Of a stretch of 64,000 bases of DNA, positions 46,501 through 58,561 are shown in pieces. Position 1 is the first letter of the stretch, and each line of letters opens with the position of its first letter. Source of the DNA: Diplosphaera chodatii (lineage: Eukaryota > Chlorophyta > Trebouxiophyceae > Prasiolales > Stichococcaceae); NCBI GenBank assembly GCA_032358165.1, contig JAALGY010000002.1, positions 124,001-188,000 of the forward strand, written 5' to 3'. Below the pieces are notes generated by a model, which saw only the letters and a list, made by a program, of their open reading frames with translations, was not told the origin of the DNA and made no database searches. Both the position numbers and the translations under genes were made by a program.

Positions 46501-48739
46501 GCTTCGAGGCGTGGTACTCAGCGGACGATGCGAGCCTGTACATGGTGCTGGAAAAGGCGCCCCAGGACCTTGCAAAGCTGCTCGACGTTCGGCGGTGAGG
46601 ATCATCCTCACCGAATTGACTGCCTACAGGCCACTATGCACATCACAAACATGCACAAGCATGTGTGGTGTCAGGCTGGCTGCAGCTCGCAGAGTGCGCC
46701 TGCCATCTCAACATCGGGCAGGGTCCTGCACTCCCTTTGCAATTGCACACGATCGTGGTGTCCTGTTAGGCCATGTGTGTCTCTGCAACACCTGTGTGTG
46801 CGTGAAAAAGGGTTCAGCTCTTTAGCAATGTAGTAACTGCACACTTGCAACCCCGCAGACGCAAGAACCCCCTGGAGGAGGTGGTCGTGTGGTACCTGCT
46901 GTGCCACATCGCCGCAGGGCTGCAGTACCTGCACAATCGGGACATCATCCACCGTGACCTGAAGCCCAGCAATGTGTTGCTGTGCTATGGCGAGGACGGC
47001 GGCGACCTTGTTGCCAAGCTCAGTGCGTTGTTCATCGGCTGGACAGCATCAAGCATGCCATGTAGCTGTTGGTGCAACCCGCCATTACCGCAGGCAACGC
47101 TCTGTGCAAGCCAAAAACTGCATCCTGACCAACATGGTCAGTATACTGGCAGCATGCCGACACAGCAATCATGTGATCCAATATATGTACCAGGCATTCG
47201 CTGAGCCATGTGCTGCTCTGCGCCTACCTGTTATTTGCCAACAACACGTCCCTGCAAGCCAGCACACAAGCTTGGGCTTGTTGGCACCAAGCTTTCAGCA
47301 TACATAGTATGAGCAGTCTGTTACTCACCTTGCGCCCTCAGGCACTGGCGGAGGTAACACTCACGTATCACAATTACCTGCTATCGCAGCTGACTTTGGT
47401 CTGGCACGCGAGCTTTCTGCGATGCACCAGGAGTGGCCGCCATCACAGCACCAACTCAGCGGGAGCGATGCACAGTGCACGGCAGAGGTACTGACTCGGC
47501 GGCAGGGCACACCCTTTTACGTTGCTCCAGAGGTCCTCGGCGCACAGCCACAAGACAACGGCACGGTAGGTGTTCAACGTGTGTCATGTGTGCTTGAAGC
47601 AGGCGTCTCACAACATGGTGCTGTGTGTGCACGCCCTTTCATCAGCTTGATGTGCGAGTTTTTGGACAACCGTGTATGTCTCGAGCACACTGAGTGTTGC
47701 CAACACAGTATCAGCCTTACAGGGCAGTAGTGGTGTCGATTCAGATGTCAGCGAAAGGGTGGTAGCACACATCGTTCGGTAGCACTGCACACGCTGGCTT
47801 GTAGCAAATGCCTGCAGTATCAAAACGTGCATGTCAGCATTGAAGTGTTCATGTGATTGCGGGCACTTGCATGGTATGTGTTATACTCCATTTTGGTCAC
47901 ACTGATACATACACTAAGATTGTTTATCAACCACACTACGTTCGCCCAAAGCAGATCTCGTCCTGCACAAGCACAATTTCTATTTGCTCTGTTGCATACG
48001 GGCAGGTGCGGTACACTCGGGAATCGGATGTGTGGGCGCTGGGCGTGCTGCTGTGGGAGCTTGCGTACACCTGGGGGGCATCGCCGGCACCGCACCCCTT
48101 CCGCAGCTACAGTACCCACTGCACCCAGGTCAGTGCCTGTTTTGACTGGGGGCCACCTGCAGCCTTGCCGGCAAAGCAATGCTCGCCTGTCGCAAGGTCT
48201 CCCGTCACCTGCCGCCCGGCTGCCTGGCTGCTTGCTTGTATCACGGCGAATTTCTCGCCAAGTGACACACACAACCTGCCCCAGTTGCAGATGGAAGTCG
48301 TGTGCTTTGCAACTGGTCGAGCGCTGTGGACTTTCTGCTTGCCGACAAGCATGCCTGCTGCTGCATGCCCTCCACTGTGCACAACATGCATTGCAGCTGC
48401 ACTACTGTCATGGCCATTCTATCTATTTGCAGTTACATTGCGTCAAAGTTTATGGGGGACCCCCCCACTGCCAGCGATACCCGACTGCACCAGTCTGCCC
48501 CACAGGTGTCCAGATCCAGTTGGTATGGCTTGTCCTCAATGTCAGATCAGCATCCTGCCGTGCAGGTGGACTACCAAAACATTCCCGAGCAGCCGTGCAC
48601 TGTCCCACCCCGCAGCTCCTGGCTACGCGAGCTCATCTCAGACATGCTGCAGCCCAGCCGCCGCGTCCGGCCAAAGATTGCGAATGTGCTGTTACGAGCT
48701 GAACTGGGGCTAGCAGATGCCTGCAAGCCAGTCATCTAG
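43558..48739 (+). CDS. K3: zinc-finger/Cys-rich protein kinase, most complete copy
   Basis: ATG at 43,558 opens Cys-rich blocks: CAICAGD, CANSTCLGRK, CHLCLEE, CEACHHC (43.9 kb), CDGCGKDAH (44.27 kb), CSACGGHL (45.04 kb) and TLCQACHSAP (45.39 kb). Kinase exons follow: Gly loop QLGTGGFGNV ending 45,726; AMRRRPRDFQEAITLQ (to 46,331); 46452-46594 (HPNIVECFEAWYS); 46859-47022 (DIIHRDLKPSNVLL, intact HRD); 47390-47565 (KLTDFGLAREL to GTPFYVAPEVL); 48006-48128 (TRESDVWALGVLLWELAY); 48566-48739 to TAG. Exon phases from 46,452 on join perfectly. Two doubts remain. The usual beta-3 Lys position reads AMR. The alpha-C exon has an in-frame TGA (46,272) if it starts at 46,257; starting at 46,280 avoids the stop and fits the strong GT|GTGAGC donor but shortens the beta2-beta3 link. 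A Ser/Thr kinase is likely; the substrate is unknown. Confidence 0.65.
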
Positions 48740-49765
48740 CATGCATTTTCACGTTTCTCAACGGGACACTCTGGATGCTGCTTGCTTGTGCAGCATGGCT
48801 GCAGTGGAATACCCATTGATTGGACCGCTGCGTGATTGGGTGTTGGTGGACAGAAATGTGCAAAAGCAACAAAGCAGACCGTTGGCCAACACAAGGAGTT
48901 AAGGGCAAAGCAACGGTTTTTGCATGTGTAAAGCTCTGGTGAACGACTGGTCAGCATTCCTGATGAGCATGTGGCCTGATTTTGAGTCGAAAGCTTGGTA
49001 GAAGCCTGCAGGAGATTTTGGCATCAGCAGCCAGCCACGCAGTCCTTTCTGGATTCGACCATGCTTCAAAGGCAGCACGATGCTGCACAGCTTGCATACC
49101 TGCAGCACAGCTAGAGCAAAGCGCTGAAACCTGGATAGGCAGCCTGGTCGCGAGTCACATAGCATGGGACTGCGTTCAGCGCAACATGCTGGCAACAGCA
49201 GGCATAGGTGCACACACGTTCACGTTTTTGTGATGTTCCAGCATCGTGGTCGAGTGAGAGCAGATATGCATTCTGACAGCAGGGTGCCAGACCGGATGCT
49301 GGCAGGTACCACCTTTAGCACTTCTTGTCTTCAGATTGTGGAAACCGTGTTTTACGGCAATACGATTTTGTGTGTGTTGTGCTTCACATGACATGCGTGT
49401 CGAATGCTTCTTCACATGACATGCCATCATTGCCAGTGCTGCAAACGATGGATGATAAACTGGTACTACACGTATACAGCACATACAGACGACGACCACA
49501 CGTGGAGGATAATGAGAAGACGTCAGACCTAGGGCCCTAGGGTTCAAGAAAAATGTACAGGCAGACACAAACATCCACCATGTGCGGTTCAAAACAAACG
49601 ATATTGATCTATCCCTCAGAACCAGACGTAACACGGGGTTGTTGGTCCCACGATCGTAGTTGCTCAGGATATCACCACTCTCAGATTGCTATGTCATTTC
49701 AGTCGACATTACTTCGCAATGGACAAACACAACCTTTGTCGACTTCATATACAGAATCAACGTCG
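48740..49765. other. K3 3' region to T3; no gene seen
   Basis: No coding segment with homology or splice support on either strand. A palindromic CCTAGGGCCCTAGG stretch lies near 49,530-49,543. The minus frame at 49,634-49,176 is long but has no conserved counterpart after K2. Confidence 0.35.
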
Positions 49766-50723
49766 TCATGGGAAGGCACGATGCTCATTCCAACTGCATG
49801 GCGCCCCTTCGCCTGATCCGTACACCTTTTCAGGACCAGCGGAATTTACCCTGTGGCAGCTGTCGGAATGGCAGTCGTCACGCTTGGTGCACTCGCACAC
49901 GTCAGGCAGCTTGCTGACGGCACAGAAACCTCCGCTGGTATCTGGAGCGCCGTCTGCCCAATGGGAGATGCAGCTGCAGTTGGACCTGGTACAGTCAGCA
50001 GGGATGCTGCAACCGCCGCCCTCTAATGCGGCACCCCCGCCCGGGCCCAACACAACACAGCTGCCAGCTCTCCTCAGCAGCGCCAGTTCGCCACCTGTGG
50101 GCGCAGATGTGGGCACAGGTGAATTATGTGTCGCTGGCTGTTGTGGCGGTGCTGCAGCTGCTGTGGGACCGAGGGGGCTGGCAGCGGCTTTGCCCTCTGC
50201 ACACAAGGCAGTCGGGCCTTTCGGAGCGAGACGGGGGCAAGAGCTGGGGCGGGGGCAGGGGCAGGTTCTGGAGCCGGCGCTGGCGTCGCTGAGCCGTCAG
50301 GTGGGTTCACGGCCATGCGCCAGCGCTGTTGGGACAGGCGCAGGTGGGGTCACCGCACCTGTGCTTCCTTCTCCGCTCCCAGGTGGCGCCAGACCCGGCG
50401 GCGGCAACGCCTACCGCGGGCTCCCGCACGCCGCTCTTGCCGAGGGACAGGGCGATGCCGAGGCCGACGCCGAGGGTGCCACCGACGATGATGGCGGCTG
50501 TGACCAAGAACGCCACAAAGGCCTTGCAACTGACGCCGGACACTTGTGGTGGTGTGTGCGCATGCAGCGCAGGACTATTGAATGGCGTTCACAGACTGGT
50601 GCTGCTGGCAAGCGCAGTGACAGTGTGAGATGACGCACAGATGCTGCTTGCGGTCAAATGGGAGGATGTTGGTGCAGTGAACGCACTCCGGGATGTTGGT
50701 GTTAGGTCGCTGGCGTAGCTCAT
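49766..50723 (-). pseudogene. T3: decayed copy of the T membrane protein
   Basis: Start-like MSYASD at 50,723, but the exon 1 donor (GTGAGT in T1 and T2) reads GTGCGT-like sequence in another frame. The membrane exon (VSCKAFVAFLVTAAIIVGGT, 50.53 kb) is followed by a stalk whose donor phase (2) does not match the exon 3 acceptor phase (1). Exon 3 (about 50,092-49,766) keeps GGCSIPADC and CTKRDDCHSDSC. The last module is ruined: the place of CSRNDQC reads CSWNEHRAFP and ends early. T2, the tandem partner, is intact, so here the second copy is the one decaying. Confidence 0.6.
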
Positions 50724-51231
50724 TGCCAAACAGCTGCTTCATCAAGGGATGACGCAAGATACTCAGTACGCTCAGCGCTTCCACATGACACTATGAAGCC
50801 GTATGCAAAAGTGACGTCAGAGCGGGCCGTGGACGAAGAGACAACCTGTTGGGGTTACTCGGTGACAGCAACAATTTGAACGAATGATCTGCACTGGGTA
50901 GACAGGTTGATTGATAGGTGTGGCGCAGAGAACAGCCACAACCATTGACTTTGCGATGACAGCATCACGGCAATATCCTACATACAGCCTCTGTTTTCTG
51001 GTGGTGGGGTGGCTTGATATACATGTGAGGCGAGCTGAGCAAGGTGTAGGCTCTGTAAAGCGCACCTCAACATCGCGCCGTTCGAATGCGATGTTCGATG
51101 TTTGGCGGTCGTGGACCTGGATAGGTTTGCATGTGCAGACCAGAGCATATGTGCTGCAATCTTCTTGCTGGTTGCAGCTACAATGTAAGAGAGTTACCAG
51201 CATCACTGCAGCTTCATCCCGGGGGAGAGCT

Positions 51232-51242
51232 GTCATGATGAC
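51232..51242. promoter_or_regulatory. GTCATGATGAC element upstream of T3
   Basis: Same element and context (TGTCATGATGACACTGGGGA) as upstream of T2, about 510 bp from the T3 start. Here no exact CACGTG is kept nearby (the equivalent T2 place reads CACGTGG; T3 has TCGTGG). Confidence 0.35.
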
Positions 51243-52106
51243 ACTGGGGAATGCCGAGGTGCTCATAATGTCATATTTTCATGCTGCACACTACGTCATC
51301 CTATCCTCTGCTACCAGTGCAGAGGATTGTTGAGCTACAAGCACGAATACGCATCCTGCTATTTACGCGGTCATATATTACGCGACAATGGTGTGCGGCA
51401 GCTACCTTCACTTCCCCGCCCTCGCTTGTGTGAGGAGCCCTTGCAGCTGCAAGGGTCGATCTCTCGGCATGTGCAGCAACACACACAGTTTCCTGAAGCA
51501 CAATCTACCTCCGTTACATGGAGGCACTGCAGCTGGTTTCACCGCCGCCGCTTTCAGGTCTAGAAATGGTTTACGTATCAGCAGAGCAAGCATACTCAGC
51601 AGGCAAGTGAGCCTGCCACTAGCTGTTGCTGTTTCGCATCGCGGTGGCGCTTGAGCATCATAAATCAAGGCTGAGCGGCAGCATCACGGTGCTTTCAGCA
51701 GATCCGAAAATCATTTCGCTGGTGACAGCGGCGGCAAGCCACCGCAATGCGGTGGTGCTTTGTGCAGGGTTTCGCCTCGGCGGTCAGATTTGTATGAAGA
51801 AAGAAAAGCAGGCCTGCATCAACCTGTGCCTCTCCGAACCTTCATTTGCCATTTGCCATCCTGCTGCTCGATATGAGCCTTGCGCTGCAGCAGCGTTGCT
51901 TGGGCTTTCAGGGCCATTACGATGTTGCAAGCGATGCCAATATTTCGCACGCATGCACACATGTTCCGCCATGTCACATGCGCTAGGCATGTTCACATCT
52001 GACCCTGACGAATTACCAAGGTGCCTAGCATAGCAACCTGTGGTGCACCGTTTCCATCACCAAAACATGTAAAGCGAGGTTTGTAGGAGCACCTCGGCAC
52101 CAACAA

Positions 52107-55100
52107 TTAGCAAAACATGCGCTTAATGTTCATTGGACCAGGCTCGCTGTATCCCACCACTACACGCTTGCCAGTGATGTACTCGTCGATGGACCGCATT
52201 GTTTCGTCTGTGCAAGGACCGCCGCCGCCGCCAGCAATGTAGTCCTGCAACCATGCTGCCGTGCTGTCAGTTGATGGTTGCAAAGATCAGCGAGAAGGCT
52301 GTTGTACATCCGCACCTCAATTGCAGACAAGTCGTTCAAAGCCAGTTGTGAAGCAAAGCTCGCACCATCAGTGCAGAACCCAAATCGCGACGGTGTGTGG
52401 GTATGGCAAAGATCTTACCTCAATGATGGCCAACACTTTCGTGAACATATCGTACTCGATGTCTCCTCGTGGCCGGTCCTACACAAAAGTGGTGTTTGCT
52501 GCCTCGGTAGGCTTGGCAGTCTTGCTTCTCGCACTATGGTCCCAACCTACCCAGGGTTGCATGCACCATCATGCACAGTGCACAGGCATGCGCGCCTTCA
52601 GAATATCCAGGCACTTCCTCTTGCGCTCCTCCAGCGCTACTAGCACCTCTGCCTCCCGACGGGTCCTGGGGTTCTGCGGCACGACATTAACATACACAAG
52701 GTCAGCTGCCACGTGTGCCAAGCAAGTGACGTCCTCGCTGGTTGATGGAACAGTCTTCACGAGTTTCAGAAGAATGGCTCGGCTAGCCAGTGTTGCACTG
52801 GCAGCGCACTGAGCACATGCTGTATTGAAGCAGCTCACAGCATATCCTCCTGGGCCGTCTTCCTCCACTCTAACCACCGTGATTTTGCCAGCGCGGCTGG
52901 GGTCGTTGACAGCCCGTGCTTCCACCTGTGCATCGGATGAACCATTGTCAGCTGCCCACAAGGGCTTCCACACCCGCCAGCAGCTGTTGTATAGCGAGCA
53001 GCGCAGGTATCATGCACAGCCTATAGCCAATACTGCACACAATTCTGATCAAGACCTAATGTAAAGACGACGAAAAGGCCAATAAGGGCTTATAGACACG
53101 AGTGGTGATGCCAGCCGTGCGGGAGGCGTCTTTTTAATGTAACCTTGCATCTGGTGCAGTGCTGCTCTCGACTGCTCGGGCTGGCTGCCCCCATACCCCT
53201 CTACCATTTCATTTTTCGTCACCTCTGTGCCATTTTCGGAACCATTCCGGTCTTCGAGCTTTTGTTGTAGCATTTTCGCAAATTTCTGCTTGTTAGCAAC
53301 AACACTACTTTCGAATTGTTCAAAGAACCATGCGGGGCAGCACCTCCAAAATGCCGCTGTCGTTGATGGCCAGCGTGACGTTGACCCCTTGCGGCAGCAG
53401 TCTCAGGCCGGAGACCATGAACTGGCCTACCATGGGTGTGTCTTCCTCCATCCGCGGGGATTCACCCTCGACCACGCTGCAACCGAGGTGCCCACACGGG
53501 TGCTTGGCTGACAGCCAACCTAAGCCAATGTCGGCAGCATGAATGTCAAAGTTTTGTGCAGAGTGCAGGCAGAAAGCCCTCAGATTGCTGGTGGCTGGAG
53601 ACAGATGAGGGGATACCTGATTGAGATGACGTCCTGGCTCTTCCGCTGCTTCTCAAAGTAGTGCACCTTCTGCACCGGGTACCGAGTTCCTGCCTTGAGC
53701 ATGGTGTAGCAGCGGCCGTCTGCAGGCAGGACATCTCAACATCAGTCACACATCGTCGCAAACCACACCTCAAACGGCATCATGACACAGAATATTATCT
53801 TACGCCGCTGGACACTGGCAGCACCCAACTGGGCAGTCGGTGCATCAACCGCTGGACAAGGAGACATACGGTGGTAACTGAGCAGCAGGAGGTGGTAATC
53901 TTGCTGTAGATTCTACAACACAAATGGAAAACCCCGTATTTACGGCCGGTTTTTTGCAACCAAGGACACAGCCTGGCCCACCTCTGCAAACGATGCTTAG
54001 GCTCTTGCCCAGCACATCGAAGCCCAAAGCGCCAGTCGGCATGTTGGACACTGTCGCTGGGTCGGAGCCCGTGGATGGCTGCATGCGCAGACACAGCAGT
54101 TGTTACATGCCATTGTACCGCACAGAACCACCAATGCAGCCCAAGTCTGAACCGACTGTACGGTACTCATGACGCTAACCCGATTGGGCGGATCCGCTGC
54201 AAAGCATCTGCTTGCCCTGATGGCGGCACCCTTTGCCACAGCCTCTGCCTCGTCCACCTGTGGCACAATGCAAGGGCCTGTCAGCACTCATGAAGTTCAT
54301 GCAGTTCCGTTCGAGTCCCACAGGTACACTAGAGTGCTGCCCTGGAAAATGCGCTGCATCCACCTGTGGCTCTGCGCGGCCTGTCAGCGAGCAAAGTCGG
54401 CTGTGATGGGCCAGGAGGAGTGAGTCCAACTGTGGTACAGGCAGGGCTATCTTCCGAAGGCCCGCGCACCTCGTGGCTAAGTTTGCACGGGTCGCAGTTG
54501 AGATACGTGGTCAGCAGCGACTGCAGGCGCGGCATCCGTGTCGCACGGCCGACCAGCAGCACCATGTCGATCTGCTCAGGGCGCAGCCCGCCATCCACCT
54601 TGGCCAGCACCTGCACAGGCCAGGGGCCTGCTTCACCAAGCCAAGCTATACATACGGGACTGGCCCACACTAGCAGAAACATTAATTGCATCACAGTTAG
54701 GGCTGAGCTGACGGACCTCCACATTGTCACGCCATGCATCTTTGAGCTACCACGATGCACATTTTATGTTGCCCTGTTGCTTGAGGCACCTAACGGAGGT
54801 GTTCTGCCAGATCGATAGCGCTTCGACCCTGCACAGAGTTTAAACCGCAGTGCTGCAGCAAACTTACACTGGTGTCGATTGACTGCGCCACATCGACTGC
54901 CAGGCGGCGCACCTCGTCCAGGGGTCGCTTAATGCGGGCGAAGTCGTTGGCGCAGACGGCTTCGAATGTATCACGTGTGATTTGCACATTGGGTATCCGC
55001 TCTGGCAGCACAGACGACAAGTTCAGGTCCGTCCGCGTCCGCTTCGACAGTGTCATCTGCAGCATCTTACACAGGGTCAGTACCTTGAAATGCTGCTGGC

Positions 55101-57614
55101 GTACAGCCGCCCATCTACAAACACATGGTACACCACCGGGCTGAATTGTGCTTTTTTGCCCCCACTAGCAGCAGTCACCCGCAGTTGCCCTGCTGCGTGC
55201 ATGATGGCAGTGCCGCTGGGCAGAGATGCCGAGCCAGACTGCCACAGCTGGTGGATGGCAGCAGCATCGCAGCAGGCAATGCTCGCTGCTGTACCACATC
55301 CCATGATTCTCAGGTGCTCTGGAATAAGCTGCTTGTGACGTGTCATGGCATTCAAGACCTCACCTTCACCTCCTCACACTGGTCCCACAGCTTCGTCCCG
55401 AGTTCTGGCTGCGACTCAAACCGCGAGATGTCCACATCTGCAAGCAGAACAGCTGTGCTGATCACGCCTCAGATACCTGTGTCGGGCACAAAACATGTGT
55501 GCGGATTGCCTTCGCACGGGACGTGGTACCGCATCGCTCACTTGCGGTGCAGAATTCAGCATCTCAGTTTATACAGGGATGCTGGTACATAACACCAACA
55601 ATCGCGTACCAGGCCCCAAGCGGGCCAGAAACATCAGCTAAGCACATAACCCGACATGCACATTCTTTCTAACCTGGTACCTGCTGGGTTTCGGTTCCTG
55701 CTGGGTTGTGCGCACCCAGTGCCTGCAGTCTTGTGAGGCAGTGGTTGGTGAGGCGCTGCGTGAAAAGGTTCCCGCCCAGGGTGAGGTCTGCCGCCACCGC
55801 TTTAATGCACATGTGGTCGCCCGAGTCCCCGTCCGCCTCCATGTCTGCATCGGGACAGCCAAGACGCTTGACGCACTGCCATCTAAAGATGACTGCATGT
55901 AGCCCTGCAGCAGCACTTCATAGCAGCGGCGCGCAGCGCTCAAAGCAGCCTCCTGCACTCCTCGGCCAAAACAACTCAAATGAGGATCGCGCCTCGTACA
56001 GGGCTCTCCGACGGCACGTACAGCACCGCCACATCCAGCGTGCCGCCTCCCAGGTCAAACACCTGCAGCGCGAGCAAGCGCGCCTGACATGCCCCGCTGT
56101 TGAAGTAGCCGGTCATGACTGCAGGATACACTACAGTAACCTGCCCATGACATGCTGATCTACCAGCTGACTGCACCGGCTGCAGCAAGCAATGGCATTA
56201 CCAGCACATGGCGGTCGTGCGCCATGGGCTGCAGCACGCTCTGGGCGTACGTGAAGGCCGCGGCTGACGGCTCGTTCATCAGCTTGACATTCTGCAGCAC
56301 ATCGAACATGAGCTCGGGCTGCATTGCACCATGTGGCAGAGTAATCAGGAGATGGGTTGCCCCATGTAGTGGTGCGTTCTGCTGGCTCAGGCGCAGGTCA
56401 CAAGGGGCAGGGACCTGGATGCCGGCCTGGTGGGCGGCCGCCTCCGTCGCCCTGCGCTGCTTGATGCCGAAGGTTGCTGGCACCGTGATGACGGCGGCGT
56501 CCACGGCCCGGAGGCTTCGCACCGCGTTAGCGACCAGGTGGCGCAGCACTGCCGCCGAAATGTCCTCTGGCAGCAGGCCCAGCCCGCCGCCGGCGCTGCT
56601 CAATGCTGCTGGCACTGCACGCAGAAAAACAGCCACTGCTCGGTGTCTGTGCCCTACAAATCAGACCCTTGTTGCGGTCAGTGGGCCCCTGGCTGGGGCA
56701 TTGCGCCATGCGGCTGCATCCCCACCAGTGCGCGTGCCATGCCTGACGGCTGGACTCTATGTTCGCGGAGCGTGCAGCCTGTGAGATGGTCAGTACCTTA
56801 TGCTGCAGCCGGCGCACCTTGGATGCGGCACTCGTCCGAGGGTCCGGGCGCCACATGGAATGCCCAGGACCTGCGGTGTAGGACCTCTTGGACGGTGCTG
56901 TCGTAAAAGTTGCGGCCAATGATCTGCTTGATGCTGTGCACCTGCACGTACACCGTTAATGCTTTGGTGGCGGCAAAGTGTGCTGCTTGCAGCCCCATTG
57001 TCAGTTTGGCGCTGGCAGCAGGCCACGTTCGTTAGGCTATTGTGCCAATGCTCTAGGCAGGCATAGTATGTGTCAGGCAGCTGGCGAGCTCTGACCGGTC
57101 ACTCCCTCGCCAACGACAGCCAATACGGGTGGAGCCGTTGGCGAGCAACTCGGGTAGCACCTGCAGGCAGGCAGAGCCTTCAGCACCGGAACTAGCCCTG
57201 CAGAGCGGCATACCGTGTTAAGTGGGTCGGTGTAGCGCTCCTTGTAGGCCAGCTGCCCCACTTCGCACTGACCGCCCTCACTATAACGCACGTACGATGG
57301 CGTCCTGCTCTCGTCCTCGTCCTTGATGATGTATGGCCGACCCTCGCCATCGCACACAGCCACAACACTGCGCAGCACAGCATGCAAGATTTTATACCAA
57401 GTGCTGCACGGCAGCTGCGGCTTAGGATCTCATGCAAATCTGCCGGTCGCCTGGCAGTAGGTGAGGTACTACTGCACCACGTGCAGTGCCTGCTCTGCAC
57501 GTACACATGTGCGCTGCATGCAGCCACCTATGTGCGTCGGAGCATGCATGGTGGTATACCTCACCAGTTGGTGGTGCCCAAATCGATACCGATCGACACC
57601 AGGCCGGTGGTCAT
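52107..57614 (-). CDS. H2: divergent Hsp70/DnaK-like chaperone, apparently intact
   Basis: About 15 exons. ATPase domain: MTTGLVSIGIDLGTTN (57,614), CVVAVCDGEGRPYIIKDEDE (57.37 kb), SIKQIIGRNFYDSTVQEV (56.95 kb), LLPEDISAAVLRHL and DAAVITVPATFG (56.56 kb), VKLMNEPSAAAFTYAQ (56.3 kb), VFDLGGGTLDVAVL (56.05 kb), AVAADLTLGGNLFTQRLTNH (55.8 kb), DVDISRFESQPEL (55.43 kb), LSKRTRTDLNLSSVLPER (55.05 kb), DMVLLVGRATRMPRLQSLL (54.57 kb) and DEAEAVAKGAA (54.25 kb). Substrate-binding beta domain: DVLGKSLSIVC (54.03 kb), YTMLKAGTRYPVQKVHYFEK (53.7 kb), GQFMVSGLRLLPQGVNVTLA and SGILE (53.4 kb), ARAVNDPSRAGKITVVR (52.9 kb). The C-terminal part is not a normal Hsp70 lid: EAEVLVALEERKRKCLDIL, GDIEYDMFTKVLAIIE (52.45 kb) and a last exon ending MNIKRMFC. 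Splice phases are consistent at all borders I could check. It should bind ATP and peptide; location is unknown. Confidence 0.75.
53071..53215. repeat. Dispersed repeat inserted in an H2 intron (copy 1)
   Basis: The H2 intron between the SGILE and ARAVNDP exons is about 200 bp longer than in H1. The extra DNA contains a roughly 140-bp block (AATAAGGGCTT ... CTCGACTGCTCGGGCTG) repeated at about 63,230-63,360. On the minus strand both read SQPEQS and QGY in the same register. Probably a small non-autonomous element; no ends or target duplication could be defined. Confidence 0.5.
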
Positions 57615-58152
57615 GTCCGCTAAGCGCGTTGCTGTCGTCTGCGCTGGGCCTGGCTGCCAATCGCAGACACACTGTCTGCTGTGCCGCTTTGCAAGCCCAC
57701 GACCTTACTTGCAATGCTGCGTTGGCGCAATAACGAACGTGACGCTCCTGCATGCGGAACGATGGTCACCCTGAACTACACACGATGCCACGTCGTAGAT
57801 TCAGGACGCCATGATGATGCTTCGGAAGCCACATGCATCAGCACACTATGACCCAGTTGGTGGGCACCTGGAAGGGTGAGACCTCTCGCTGTGCAGCTTG
57901 CTGTCACCAGCTTATTCACAACACACTGCGTCACAGCAACGCCTGAACTGTGCTGTGAGGAGCAGCCTCAGCTCGGAACTGGCCCTGTGATGCCCCGCAG
58001 CATGCCCAGTCAGATTGACGTATGGTGTTTCTGCAGCATGCTGCCTGGATGTTGCGGAGCTGTCTATGTCTCTTAAAGTCATCTGATGGGTCATGTGCCT
58101 GCAAGTGCCAGTGATTGTGGTGATCTGCGTGAGAGGTGTCATCATGTCGCAT

Positions 58153-58181
58153 CACGTGGGATTACTAAGCGTCATCATGAC
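58153..58181 (-). promoter_or_regulatory. G-box + GTCATCATGAC element upstream of H2
   Basis: CACGTG (58153-58158) and GTCATCATGAC (58171-58181, inside GCGTCATCATGACGC) are 12 bp apart, about 540 bp upstream of the H2 start. In gene orientation the GTCAT element precedes the G-box, as at K1, K3 and H1. Confidence 0.5.
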
Positions 58182-58561
58182 GCGCATATTGCCGGCAGGC
58201 TGGTCAATGTGACGATGATATGCCAGCTCAGCCAAGCATTCGTCCTGAAGGCGTCGTTATTGAGACTACTGTTGACTGCATACTGGCCCAAATGGATTCA
58301 CTGCGCTTGAGACAAACCAGACGTGCGCGGTCATCCTGTGCCAGCATGTGAGTGTTTGACTGCTGTACATTATCGCAAATGTACACACGTATGTTGATCT
58401 TGCTGTCACACCCTCTGCTTGTATCGATATGCTGCTCAGTCTACTGTCGCCAAAGTCAACGCTGACAAGTCTTCATGCTGGTAGACAGTTTGCCAGACAT
58501 AATTTTGAGCACTCTCCACGAAACCAACAATTCCAGGAGCATGTATAAAAAATCATCAGCA

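Noticed and set aside
49529..49545. CCTAGGGCCCTAGGG as a second telomere-like tract
   Set aside because: It is a short palindrome with a single chance CCCTAGGG; no repeated TTTAGGG unit.
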